A stretch of DNA of 64,000 nucleotides, taken from Kribbella sp. ALI-6-A. Lineage in GTDB: Bacteria > Actinomycetota > Actinomycetes > Propionibacteriales > Kribbellaceae. Below, in pieces: positions 24,703 through 32,462 of this stretch (the stretch's first letter is position 1; each line of letters opens with the position of its first letter). Under the pieces are notes generated by a model. The model was not told where the DNA came from. It did no database searches and worked only from the letters and a program-made list of their open reading frames with translations. Position numbers and translations under genes: made by a program. The stretch is from assembly GCF_001984195.1 (NCBI RefSeq), contig NZ_MTQN01000012.1, forward strand, positions 1,178,001 to 1,242,000. The letters are read 5' to 3'.

Positions 24703-25496
24703 GCACGACGACCCCGACCATCCGTCCGCTGGCCGACACCGCGACCATGCTGCGCCGCAACCTGCGGCACCAGCAGCGCTACCCGTCGATGACGCTGAGC
24801 ACGCTGATCAGCCCGGTGATCATGCTGCTGCTGTTCGGCTTCGTCTTCGGCAAGACGTTCCAGGCCGGGATCGGCGGTGGCGGCTTCGACTACCTCGACT
24901 TCCTGGTACCCGGCCTGCTGCTGGTCACGATGGGCTCGGGCACGGTCTCGACCGCGGTGGCCGTCTGCACCGACATGACCGAGGGCATCGTGGCCCGGTT
25001 CCGGACGATGGCGATCTTCCGCCCGTCGGTGCTCACCGGGCACGTGATCGGCAGCCTGCTGCAGACGCTGGTCAGTGTCGCGCTGCTGATCGGGGTCGCG
25101 CTGCTGATGGGCTTCCGCCCCACGGCGACCTTCGGCGAGTGGTTGCCGGCGACCGCCCTGATCATCGGCACGTCGATCGCGCTGACCTGGATGGCCGTCG
25201 CGCTCGGCCTGACCTCGAAGACGCCGGAGGCCGCGAGCAACGTCGTGCTGCCGTTCAGCCTGATCCTGCCCTTCCTCAGCAGCACCTTCGTCCCGATCGA
25301 GTCGATGCCGTCCGGCATCCGCTGGTTCGCCGAGTACCAGCCCTACACACCGATCATCGAGACCCTGCGCGGGCTGCTGATCGGTACGCCGTATCAGGCC
25401 TCCGACGGCTGGCTCGCCGCCGCCTGGTGCGTCGCGATCACGGCCGGCGGCTACCTCTGGTCCCGCCGCTCGTACAACCGCGGAACCGCCGCCTGA
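24699..25496 (+). CDS. ABC-2 type (DrrB-like) membrane permease
   Basis: 265 residues with about six membrane helices. It starts MLRRNLRHQQRYPSMTL, then has the first helix LISPVIMLLLFGFVFG and the conserved YLDFLVPGLLL. Late loop features FVPIESMP and IRWFAEYQPYTPIIETLRGLL mark the DrrB/ABC-2 group. It forms the channel of the exporter with the upstream ATPase; substrate unknown. Translational coupling through the ATGA overlap. Confidence 0.92.
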   Translation: MSTTTPTIRPLADTATMLRRNLRHQQRYPSMTLSTLISPVIMLLLFGFVFGKTFQAGIGGGGFDYLDFLVPGLLLVTMGSGTVSTAVAVCTDMTEGIVARFRTMAIFRPSVLTGHVIGSLLQTLVSVALLIGVALLMGFRPTATFGEWLPATALIIGTSIALTWMAVALGLTSKTPEAASNVVLPFSLILPFLSSTFVPIESMPSGIRWFAEYQPYTPIIETLRGLLIGTPYQASDGWLAAAWCVAITAGGYLWSRRSYNRGTAA

Positions 25497-25517
25497 CCTG
25501 CACGAACCCAGCCGATG

Positions 25518-25551
25518 GACCAGGTTTTGAGCGATCGCTCAAAACCTGGTC
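25518..25551. promoter_or_regulatory. 34-bp perfect palindrome, operator of the following TetR operon
   Basis: The arm GACCAGGTTTTGAGCGA is followed directly by its exact reverse complement, with the centre between 25534 and 25535. It contains TGAGCGATCGCTCA, typical of TetR sites. A -10-like TATGCT follows at 25552-25557 and the first ATG at 25564, so a bound dimer would sit across the -35 and the message would be nearly leaderless. Confidence 0.85.
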
Positions 25552-25563
25552 TATGCTGCGTTC

Positions 25564-26472
25564 ATGACCACTCCCGAGCAATCACCGCCTCCGGTCGTCT
25601 GGTCGAAGCGGATTCCTGCCCTGCTGATCGTGACGGCCACCGCCGTCCTCGCCCCGCTGCTGCTCGTCCGGGCCGGCCGGCTCGACACCGCCGCGCTCTT
25701 CGTCGGGGCACCACTCGCGATCGCTGTCGTGATCGCCCTCGCCCCGCCGGCCAAGAGCCTGCACGGGCTGACCTTCCGGGTCGTGACGTTCGCGCTGATG
25801 ATCACGTCGGCGTTCCTGCACGAGGGGGCCGCCTGCGTCCTGATGGCCGCACCGCTCGTGTACGGCGTGGCGCACTTCGTCGCCGAGATCGTCCGGCAGT
25901 CCCGTCTGCGTCGTGAGGGTGACCGCTACCTGGCCGCGCTCGCGATCGTCCCGCTCCTGGCCGCCGGGCTCGAAGGCACGGCGTACCGGGTGGATCCGAT
26001 CCAGCAGGTCAGCGTGGAGCGGGTGGTCGCGATGTCACCGGTCGAGACGGTCACCCGGCTCGCGCGAGGCCCGGACTTCTCGGCCGAGCGGCCGTTCCTG
26101 CTCCGGCTGACCGGTTACCCGACGCCGACGACGGCGAGTGGCACCGGCCTGGAGGTCGGCACGCGGTGGTCGTTCCTGCTGGCCGGCGACCCGATCGTCA
26201 CCGAAGTGGTCGCGCACGACCAGCGGCGGATCGCGTTCGCGGTCGTCGAGGACCAGTCGAAGACCCAGCGCTGGTTGCACTGGCAGGGCGGCTCGATCCA
26301 GCTCACGCCGCGGGCCGACGGCACGACCGAGGTCGATCTCACGGTCGAGTTCACCCGCCGGCTCGACCCGAGCTGGTACTTCGGCCCGATCGAGGCCGCG
26401 ATGGTCGGCGCCGGCCTCGACCACTTCGCCGACAGCCTCGGCCTCACCGCCGGCGCCCGGCCCACCGACTGA
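25564..26472 (+). CDS. Membrane protein with C-terminal SRPBCC-like region
   Basis: 302 residues. Residues 15-140 contain four hydrophobic segments (IPALLIVTATAVLAPLLLV, ALFVGAPLAIAVVIALA and two more). Residues about 150-300 are soluble and resemble a polyketide-cyclase/START-like SRPBCC fold (VVAMSPVETVTRLARGP, TRWSFLLAGD, HWQGGSIQLTPRADGTTEVDLTVEF). That fold assignment is by eye. It is first gene of a three-gene TetR operon; the next gene starts 9 bases later. Specific function unknown. Confidence 0.65.
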   Translation: MTTPEQSPPPVVWSKRIPALLIVTATAVLAPLLLVRAGRLDTAALFVGAPLAIAVVIALAPPAKSLHGLTFRVVTFALMITSAFLHEGAACVLMAAPLVYGVAHFVAEIVRQSRLRREGDRYLAALAIVPLLAAGLEGTAYRVDPIQQVSVERVVAMSPVETVTRLARGPDFSAERPFLLRLTGYPTPTTASGTGLEVGTRWSFLLAGDPIVTEVVAHDQRRIAFAVVEDQSKTQRWLHWQGGSIQLTPRADGTTEVDLTVEFTRRLDPSWYFGPIEAAMVGAGLDHFADSLGLTAGARPTD

Positions 26473-26481
26473 GCGGCCACC

Positions 26482-27789
26482 ATGACCGAACTCGTCGTGA
26501 TCCGCTGGCTCTGCCTCGCGGTCCCGGTGGCCCTCACCGTCGTCCTGTGGCGTCGCTCCCCGGAGCGTGGGTGGGAGTGGCGTCAGACGCCGCCGGCAAC
26601 TGCGGGGGCCGACGGCAACCGGCGGGCGGGCGCGGCCCTGCTCGGCTTCCTGTTCGCCTTCGTCGCGCTCGGAGTCACCAACCAACTGGCGATGAGCGTC
26701 GGGTGGTGGAGCTTCGCGCCGGTGGTTGGCAGCTTCCTCGGCGTACCGCTCGACCTGTGGATCGGCTGGGCGCTGTGCTGGGGCGCACTGCCCGTCCTGC
26801 TCTCGGGTCGCCTGCTGCTGTGGGTGCTGACCTGCGCTTGGCTCGATCTGCTGCTGATGCCCCGCCTCGACGGTCTGGTTCAGCTCGGCCCGCACTGGCT
26901 GTACGGCGAAGTCGTCGCGCTGCTGCTCGTGCTCGTCCCAGCTCTCCTCCTCGCCCGCTGGACCCTCGAACGCCGCCGCCTGAACGGCCGGGTGATCCTC
27001 CAATTGACGACGTTCACCGGACTCGTGCTCTGGCTGCTGCCGTCAGCGGTGATGGATCAGGGCGACGGATCGTGGAGCCACCTGCTCGACGGACCGGTCT
27101 GGCGGACGTCGCTGATCGTCCAGCTGATGGCTCTCGCGTCGGTGCCGGCGCTCGCCGCCGTGGTGGAGTTCGCCGTCCGCGGCCGCGGTACGCCGTACCC
27201 GTGGGATCCGCCGGAGCGCCTGGTCACCACCGGCCCGTACGCGTACCTGTCGAACCCGATGCAGGCGTCGGTCGTCGTCATGCTGGCCCTGCTCGCCCTC
27301 GGCACGCAGAGCTGGTCGCTCGCGCTGGCCACCGTCGGCGTGGTCTCGTTCTCGCGCTTCCTCGCCGATCCGCACGAGCGCGAGCAGTTGAACGCCCGGC
27401 AGCCGGAGTGGCGAGCCTACGACCGCGAGGTGCGGCCGTGGATCGTCCGGCGCCGGCCGTACCAACCGCAGGCGGAGCTCTATCTGAGTGAGACCTGCAC
27501 GATCTGCACGCAGACCAGAGCTCTGATCGAGTCGACCGGACCCCGGGGGCTCACCATCAACCCCGCCGAGACCTATACGGTGGTCGGGCTGCGCCGCGCC
27601 TTGTACGTCGGACCTGACGGCTTGCGGGTCAGCGGGCTGGGCGCGATCGCCCGGGCGTTCCAGCACAGCGGACCGGGCTGGGCGTACGTCGGCTGGCTGC
27701 TCGGGCTGCCTGTCGTCCGGCCGGTGCTGCAGCTCTTGCTCGACGGTATGGGCGGCGGCGCGCGAGACCTGCCGGCCCGGTCACCATGA
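26482..27789 (+). CDS. ICMT/PEMT-like membrane methyltransferase fused to a DCC-like CxxC domain
   Basis: 435 residues. About seven membrane helices precede a conserved block LVTTGPYAYLSNPMQASV and DPHEREQLN near residues 240-310, which is the cofactor region of isoprenylcysteine-carboxyl/phospholipid methyltransferases. A C-terminal segment from about 330 (AELYLSETCTICTQTRALIE) has CxxC and a layout like DCC (DUF393) thiol-disulfide proteins. Together they suggest methylation of a lipid or prenyl substrate with a redox partner domain. It is the middle gene of the operon. Confidence 0.7.
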   Translation: MTELVVIRWLCLAVPVALTVVLWRRSPERGWEWRQTPPATAGADGNRRAGAALLGFLFAFVALGVTNQLAMSVGWWSFAPVVGSFLGVPLDLWIGWALCWGALPVLLSGRLLLWVLTCAWLDLLLMPRLDGLVQLGPHWLYGEVVALLLVLVPALLLARWTLERRRLNGRVILQLTTFTGLVLWLLPSAVMDQGDGSWSHLLDGPVWRTSLIVQLMALASVPALAAVVEFAVRGRGTPYPWDPPERLVTTGPYAYLSNPMQASVVVMLALLALGTQSWSLALATVGVVSFSRFLADPHEREQLNARQPEWRAYDREVRPWIVRRRPYQPQAELYLSETCTICTQTRALIESTGPRGLTINPAETYTVVGLRRALYVGPDGLRVSGLGAIARAFQHSGPGWAYVGWLLGLPVVRPVLQLLLDGMGGGARDLPARSP

Positions 27790-27800
27790 AAGGACTGCCG

Positions 27801-28445
27801 ATGGCGAAGACCACCCGCGCCGATCTGCTCGATGCCGCCCTGCGGACGATCGCCGAACGTGGTTTCGCCGGGGCGTCGGCTCGGCACATCGCCACCGCGG
27901 CCGGGCAGAACCAGGCGCTGGTGTTCTACCACTTCGGCACCGTCAACGACCTGATCGCGGCCGCCTGCCGGGAGAGTACCGAGTCACGCGTCGCGCTCTA
28001 CCGCGACCGGTTCGACCAGGCCACAACGTTCGCCGAGCTGCTCGCCGTCGGGCGTGAGGTGCACGTCACCGAGCACGCCGAGGGCAACGTCGCCGTCCTG
28101 GCTCAGCTGCTGGCCGGCGCTCGCGGCAACGAGGTGGTCGGCGCGGCGGTCGCGGACGCGCTGAACCTCTGGGTCGTCGAGGTGGAGAAGACGCTGGCCC
28201 GCGTGCTGGCGGGCAGTCCGTTGCTCCCGCTCGTCGACCGCGGTGGTCTGGCCCGCGCGATCTCGGCCGGCTTCGTTGGCATCGAGCTGCTCGACGGCGT
28301 CGATCCGGCGGGCGCGACCCGTGCGCTCGCGTCGCTGGAGCAGCTCGCCGTACTGACCGAGACGCTGCTGTCCGAGCTCGACAACCTCGGCCCGGTCACC
28401 AGCCGCCTGGTGAAGCGGAAGCTGAACGCGCTCACCAACCCGTAG
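27801..28445 (+). CDS. TetR-family regulator of the membrane operon
   Basis: 214 residues. The HTH is LLDAALRTIAERGFAGAS, then ARHIATAAGQNQALVFYHFG. ATG 27801 has AAAGGA six bases upstream; ATG 27786 is less likely. As last gene of its operon it probably binds the 34-bp palindrome at 25518 and represses itself with the two membrane genes. It converges with the next gene, overlapping by 14 bases. Confidence 0.85.
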   Translation: MAKTTRADLLDAALRTIAERGFAGASARHIATAAGQNQALVFYHFGTVNDLIAAACRESTESRVALYRDRFDQATTFAELLAVGREVHVTEHAEGNVAVLAQLLAGARGNEVVGAAVADALNLWVVEVEKTLARVLAGSPLLPLVDRGGLARAISAGFVGIELLDGVDPAGATRALASLEQLAVLTETLLSELDNLGPVTSRLVKRKLNALTNP

Positions 28446-29124
28446 CCGCGGGCGCTCCCAGCTGGTTGGCGCGAGTGCGGACGTGGGCCGGCACGAGCAG
28501 ATCGCAGTCGCTGTTGCTGATCGGCTCACCCGCGACCACACGCAGCGGGACCACCCCGGTCCAGAACGGCAGGTCGAGGTCCTCCGGCTCGTCGTTCGCC
28601 TCACCCACGCGGGTCTTCACCGAAGCCTCGGTCAGGTCCAGCGCGAGCACCGAGGTCTTCGCCAGCTCCTTCTTGTTCGGGGCGCGCGACCCGCTGGACC
28701 GGCCCGGCACGAGGTGGTCGACGATGGTCGTCAGCCCGTGCAGCTTCTCGTCCGGATCCGTCACCAGCCGCGGCCTGCCGAGTACGACGGCCGACCGGTA
28801 GTTCACCGAGTGGTGGAACGCGGACCGGGCCAGCACGAGCCCGTCGATGTGTGTCACGGTCACGCAGATGGTCTGCCCCGGCGCCGCGACCACACTCCGG
28901 GCGGCCACCGATCCGTGCAGGTAGAGCGTCCCGTCCGGCCCCCGGTCGAGGTCCACGCCGTACGCCGTGGGCAGCACCAGCGGATCGCCGTCGACGACCA
29001 CGCCGAGGTGGCAGAACATGCCGGCCTGCAGCACGTCGTACAGGACCTGGCGGTCGGTGGCGGCGCGTTCCTTCGAGCGGCGCACCTGGGTCCGGGCGGT
29101 CGGTGACAAAGGAATCGTGGTCAT
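28432..29124 (-). CDS. Pyridoxamine 5'-phosphate oxidase-family (split-barrel flavin) protein
   Basis: 230 residues. The split-barrel FMN-binding pattern is visible: LQAGMFCHLGVVVDGDPLVLPT, LYLHGS, VCVTVTHIDGLVLARSAFHHSVNYRS and the terminal FWTGVVPLRV. It is divergent from a MocR/PdxR-like gene. Family members use FMN, F420 or heme; the reaction is not fixed. ATG 29124 lacks a clear Shine-Dalgarno sequence, and an in-frame ATG at 29151 is possible. Confidence 0.8.
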   Translation of the reverse strand: MTTIPLSPTARTQVRRSKERAATDRQVLYDVLQAGMFCHLGVVVDGDPLVLPTAYGVDLDRGPDGTLYLHGSVAARSVVAAPGQTICVTVTHIDGLVLARSAFHHSVNYRSAVVLGRPRLVTDPDEKLHGLTTIVDHLVPGRSSGSRAPNKKELAKTSVLALDLTEASVKTRVGEANDEPEDLDLPFWTGVVPLRVVAGEPISNSDCDLLVPAHVRTRANQLGAPAATGW

Positions 29125-29191
29125 AAGTTCAGCGTGGCAGAGTAGTGGCATGCCTTCACGGTCCACTTCGCGACGTTTCGAGTAGTCCATT

Positions 29192-30553
29192 GTGAGAACC
29201 TCGCTACCGCTGACCGTGGACCGGAATGCCGGGATCGCGCTGCATCTCCAGCTCGCCGAGCAGTTCCGGGCCGCGATCCGGGACGGCCGGCTCCAGGCCG
29301 GTTTTCGCCTTCCGTCGACCCGCGATCTCGCCCGCGACGTCGAGGTGTCCCGCGCGGTCGCGCAGGCGGCGTACGACCAACTGCATGCGGAGGGCTGGAT
29401 CACCGGCCGGACCGGCTCGGGCACGTACGTCGCCGACGTCGTTCCGCTGACACCGGCCGTTCGCCGACCCACCCGCCCACGCGGGGAGCCCGAGCCGGAG
29501 CTGCTGACCCTCCGCCCGGGCATCCCGTTCATCGCGAGCACACCGGATCCCGGCTGGCGGCGGGCCTGGCGTGAGGTCTCCGCGCAGAGCCCGCCCCGCG
29601 GGTACGACGAACCCGCCGGCCTCCCCGAGCTGCGCACCGCGCTCGCCGAGCACGTCGGCCGGGTTCGCGGCATCGCCTGCGGTCCGGAGAACCTGGTGAT
29701 CACCAACGGCACCGTGCACGGTCTGCACCTGCTGCTCACCACCACCCGCTCACCCGGAGACCGGATTGCGATCGAGGACCCCGGCTACGTCAACGCGGTC
29801 AACGCAGCCCGGTCGCACCGGCTCGAGGTGGTCGACGTTCCCGTCGACGCCGACGGGCTGCGGGTGGAAACGCTCGGCGACGACCTGGCCGCGGTCTACG
29901 TCACGCCGTCCCACCAGTACCCGCTGGGCGGCCGGCTTCCCGTTGCCCGACGCAACGAGTTGATCCGCTGGGCCCGGCGGACCGGCGCGACGCTGATCGA
30001 GGACGACTACGACAGCGAGTTCCGGTACGACGTGGCGCCGCTGCCGGCGCTCGCCCAGCTCGACCTCGACCGGGTCGTGCATCTCGGCACGCTGTCGAAG
30101 ATGCTCAGCCCCTCGTTGCGGCTCGGCTGGCTGGTCGCCTCCACGCCGGTTGTCGACCGGATCGCCGCGCACCGCGAGGACGCCAGCGACTGGCCGGCCT
30201 GGCCGATGCAGGCCGCTCTGCTCGCGATGCTGCGCGACGGCTACCTCGACCAGCTCGTCCGCCGCTCCAGCCGCCTGTACGCCGAACGCCGCAACCTCAC
30301 CTGCCGGATGCTCGCGCCGTACGGGCGGGTGGTCGGCCAGGACGCCGGGCTGCACATCACCCTGCTGCTGCCCGACCACGTCGACGACCGCGCGCTGGCC
30401 GCGCGGGCCAGGACCGCCGGCGTCGCGGTCGCCCCACTCGCCGACTACCGCCGCGGCATCAGCGGCCTACCCGGCCTGGTGATCGGCTACGCCACTCCGA
30501 CCGACGAGGATCTGGTGACAGCGCTGAAGATCCTGGTCGACCTGCTCAGCTGA
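29192..30553 (+). CDS. MocR/PdxR-like regulator (GntR HTH plus aminotransferase fold)
   Basis: 453 residues. The GntR winged helix occupies 15-75 (QLAEQFRAAIRDGRLQAG, then LPSTRDLARDVEVSRAVAQ and GSGTYVA). The type I aminotransferase-like domain follows with YVTPSHQYPLGG, EDDYDSEFRY and the PLP lysine K303 (LGTLSKMLSPSLRLG). Such proteins sense PLP or related ligands and usually control a divergent gene, here the PNPOx-family gene. GTG 29192. It converges with the methyltransferase gene, overlapping by 8 bases. Confidence 0.88.
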   Translation: MRTSLPLTVDRNAGIALHLQLAEQFRAAIRDGRLQAGFRLPSTRDLARDVEVSRAVAQAAYDQLHAEGWITGRTGSGTYVADVVPLTPAVRRPTRPRGEPEPELLTLRPGIPFIASTPDPGWRRAWREVSAQSPPRGYDEPAGLPELRTALAEHVGRVRGIACGPENLVITNGTVHGLHLLLTTTRSPGDRIAIEDPGYVNAVNAARSHRLEVVDVPVDADGLRVETLGDDLAAVYVTPSHQYPLGGRLPVARRNELIRWARRTGATLIEDDYDSEFRYDVAPLPALAQLDLDRVVHLGTLSKMLSPSLRLGWLVASTPVVDRIAAHREDASDWPAWPMQAALLAMLRDGYLDQLVRRSSRLYAERRNLTCRMLAPYGRVVGQDAGLHITLLLPDHVDDRALAARARTAGVAVAPLADYRRGISGLPGLVIGYATPTDEDLVTALKILVDLLS

Positions 30554-31439
30554 CCAGCTCCGCGGCGTACAGCCAGATCACCACGCGATCCCTGAGGACG
30601 TCGAGCAACGGCGGGACCGGTCGTCCCGACCGTTCGCCGACCTCGGTCACACTGGTCACCTCGGTCGCTTGCCAGCCGTGCTGCGCGACCCAGGCGTCCG
30701 GCCGGCCGAGCTGGTTGTCCCGGAAGGCGGTCAGCAACAGGTCCCAGGTCGCCTGCTCCTCGGCGTCGAGCGTGTCGTACTCGACGTCGGCCCGCGTCGG
30801 CAGCCGGCTGAAGTACTCACCGGCGGTCCGGCTGCCCGCGGCGGACAACCCGGTAATTGCCTCCAGCAACTGATCCGCCTCGGTGCGCGCGAGGTACATC
30901 TGCAGACCCTCGACCAGCCAGAACGTCGGCCGCGCCGGATCGAACCCGCCGGCCACCAGCGCGGACGTCCAGTCACCCCGCAGGTCGGCCACCAGCGGCA
31001 CCCGGCGGCAGGTCGGCTCGGCAGCCTCCTGATCGAGCACCTGTGCCTTGAAACTCAGCACCGGCTCGGTGTCCACCTCGAACAGCACGACGTCAGCCGG
31101 CAGGTCCAGCCGGAACGCACGAGTGTCGAGCCCGGCACCGAGCACCGCCACCTGGCGAATGCCCGACCTGACCGCGTCGACCACGTGCCGGTCGTAGAAC
31201 GGGGTCCGCTGGGTGAAGTAGTACCGCAGCCCGTTCCACGTTCGCGACGTGCCGTCGTCCCGCGCCGGACCGAGCCGCGGCAGCTGCACGCCCGCGGGCA
31301 CGGGAGCTCGCAGCGCGGCGGCCACGAAGGCCGCCGCGAGCGGCTCGACGAACAACGGCTCGGGCTCCCGGCTCTCCTGAGCACGTCCGTAGGCGGTCAG
31401 CAGCGAGGTCCAGCCGACCCCCGCGGGAATCTCGGTCAT
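30546..31439 (-). CDS. SAM-dependent methyltransferase (class I, TIGR00027-like)
   Basis: 297 residues. Family signatures are FVEPLAAAFV, RTPFYDRHVV, VLGAGLDTRAFRLDLP, EVD and VEGLQMYL. This group is related to leucine carboxyl methyltransferase and includes polyketide O-methyltransferases; the substrate is unknown. It starts 27 bases after the GH43 stop on the same strand. An inverted repeat (31439-31455) lies across the start, so separate control is possible. Confidence 0.85.
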   Translation of the reverse strand: MTEIPAGVGWTSLLTAYGRAQESREPEPLFVEPLAAAFVAAALRAPVPAGVQLPRLGPARDDGTSRTWNGLRYYFTQRTPFYDRHVVDAVRSGIRQVAVLGAGLDTRAFRLDLPADVVLFEVDTEPVLSFKAQVLDQEAAEPTCRRVPLVADLRGDWTSALVAGGFDPARPTFWLVEGLQMYLARTEADQLLEAITGLSAAGSRTAGEYFSRLPTRADVEYDTLDAEEQATWDLLLTAFRDNQLGRPDAWVAQHGWQATEVTSVTEVGERSGRPVPPLLDVLRDRVVIWLYAAELVS

Positions 31440-31455
31440 GGTCTCGATGAGACCA
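31439..31455. promoter_or_regulatory. TGGTCTC-N3-GAGACCA inverted repeat at the methyltransferase start
   Basis: Seven-base perfect arms around a 3-base centre (GAT on the plus strand), ending on the ATG. As DNA it is a repressor-type site; as RNA it is a small hairpin that would hide the start. There is no evident Shine-Dalgarno sequence. Confidence 0.45.
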
Positions 31456-31466
31456 CGACGGTCAGC

Positions 31467-32462
31467 TCACGGACGCGTGGGGTTGTCGCGCAGCGGGGGC
31501 TGGACGACGGGGGTGTCACCGTTCCAGGTGAGCTCCGACAGCCACATCGTGCGGCCAGGCGGGTCGGAGCCGACCAGCGCGGGATCCCAGGCGTGGTAGA
31601 CGAACCAGTAGCGGCCGTCCTTCTCCAGCACCATGTTGTGGCCGGGTCCGGCGGCGTCGTCCGAGGTGGCGAGGATCGGGTCGCCAGACTTCTTGCACGG
31701 CCCGGCTGGTGTCGTGCAGAGCGCGTGGCCGACGGCGTACTCGGCCTTGTCGTAGGCGTTGGCGGAGTAGAACATGTGGAACTTGCCGTTCCGCTCGACC
31801 ATGTACGGCGCCTCGACGAGGTTGCCTTCCCAGGGCAGGTCCTGCTTGAACATCCTGGTCGTCTCGCCGACCAGCTGGAGTCCGTCGGCCGACAGCTTGG
31901 AGACGTAGATCCAGGTGTCCTGGCCGACCGCGTTGCCGTCGTTCTTCCAGTACAGCCAGCGCTGCCCGCTGGAGTCCTGGAACGGGCTGGCGTCGATCGA
32001 ACCACCCTCATCACTCTGACAGATCAGGGGATTACTCGATTTGTCGACATATGGACCTTCCGGCTGTGAGGCGACCGCGACCCCGATGCACTGCCGGCCG
32101 GTCTTGTCGTTCGAGCTCGTGTAATACATGACGAACCGGTCAGCGCCGTGCACGGCGACCTCGGGCGCCCAGACCTTGCCGGCCGAGGTCCAGCCCGGCA
32201 GCGCCGGCAGCGCGTCGCCGACCTGCTCCCACTCGACCAGGTCGGTCGACTTCAGGGTCTGGATGTTGCCGAGCGGTCCGTTGGTCGCGAACGCGTAGAA
32301 CGTGTCCCCGGCCGCGATCACCTGCGGGTCGGCGAAGTTGTTGTCGTAGACCGGATTGCTGAATCCCACACTCGCTCCTTCGGACGGCGGGCCGGGGTCG
32401 TCGTCGCTGCCGCACCCCGCCAGAACGAGCAGCAGCAACGACAACCCCAGTCCGCGCAGCAT
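31467..32462 (-). CDS. GH43 family lipoprotein glycosidase
   Basis: 331 residues. The signal peptide ends in lipobox LVLAGC (lipidated Cys near 18). GH43 five-bladed propeller motifs are NFADPQVI (general base Asp), KVWAPEV, EGGSIDASPF and NLVEAPYMVER (likely acid Glu). This group acts on arabinose- or xylose-containing oligosaccharides. Its ATG overlaps by one base the stop of the next larger GH43 gene, so the pair is coupled. It is the last enzyme of the arabinan operon. Confidence 0.9.
   Translation of the reverse strand: MLRGLGLSLLLLVLAGCGSDDDPGPPSEGASVGFSNPVYDNNFADPQVIAAGDTFYAFATNGPLGNIQTLKSTDLVEWEQVGDALPALPGWTSAGKVWAPEVAVHGADRFVMYYTSSNDKTGRQCIGVAVASQPEGPYVDKSSNPLICQSDEGGSIDASPFQDSSGQRWLYWKNDGNAVGQDTWIYVSKLSADGLQLVGETTRMFKQDLPWEGNLVEAPYMVERNGKFHMFYSANAYDKAEYAVGHALCTTPAGPCKKSGDPILATSDDAAGPGHNMVLEKDGRYWFVYHAWDPALVGSDPPGRTMWLSELTWNGDTPVVQPPLRDNPTRP

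Noticed and set aside
28432..31439. PNPOx, MocR and methyltransferase genes as part of a secondary-metabolite cluster
   Set aside because: No synthase, NRPS, terpene or RiPP genes in reach; the genes are accounted for as separate regulator-target units.
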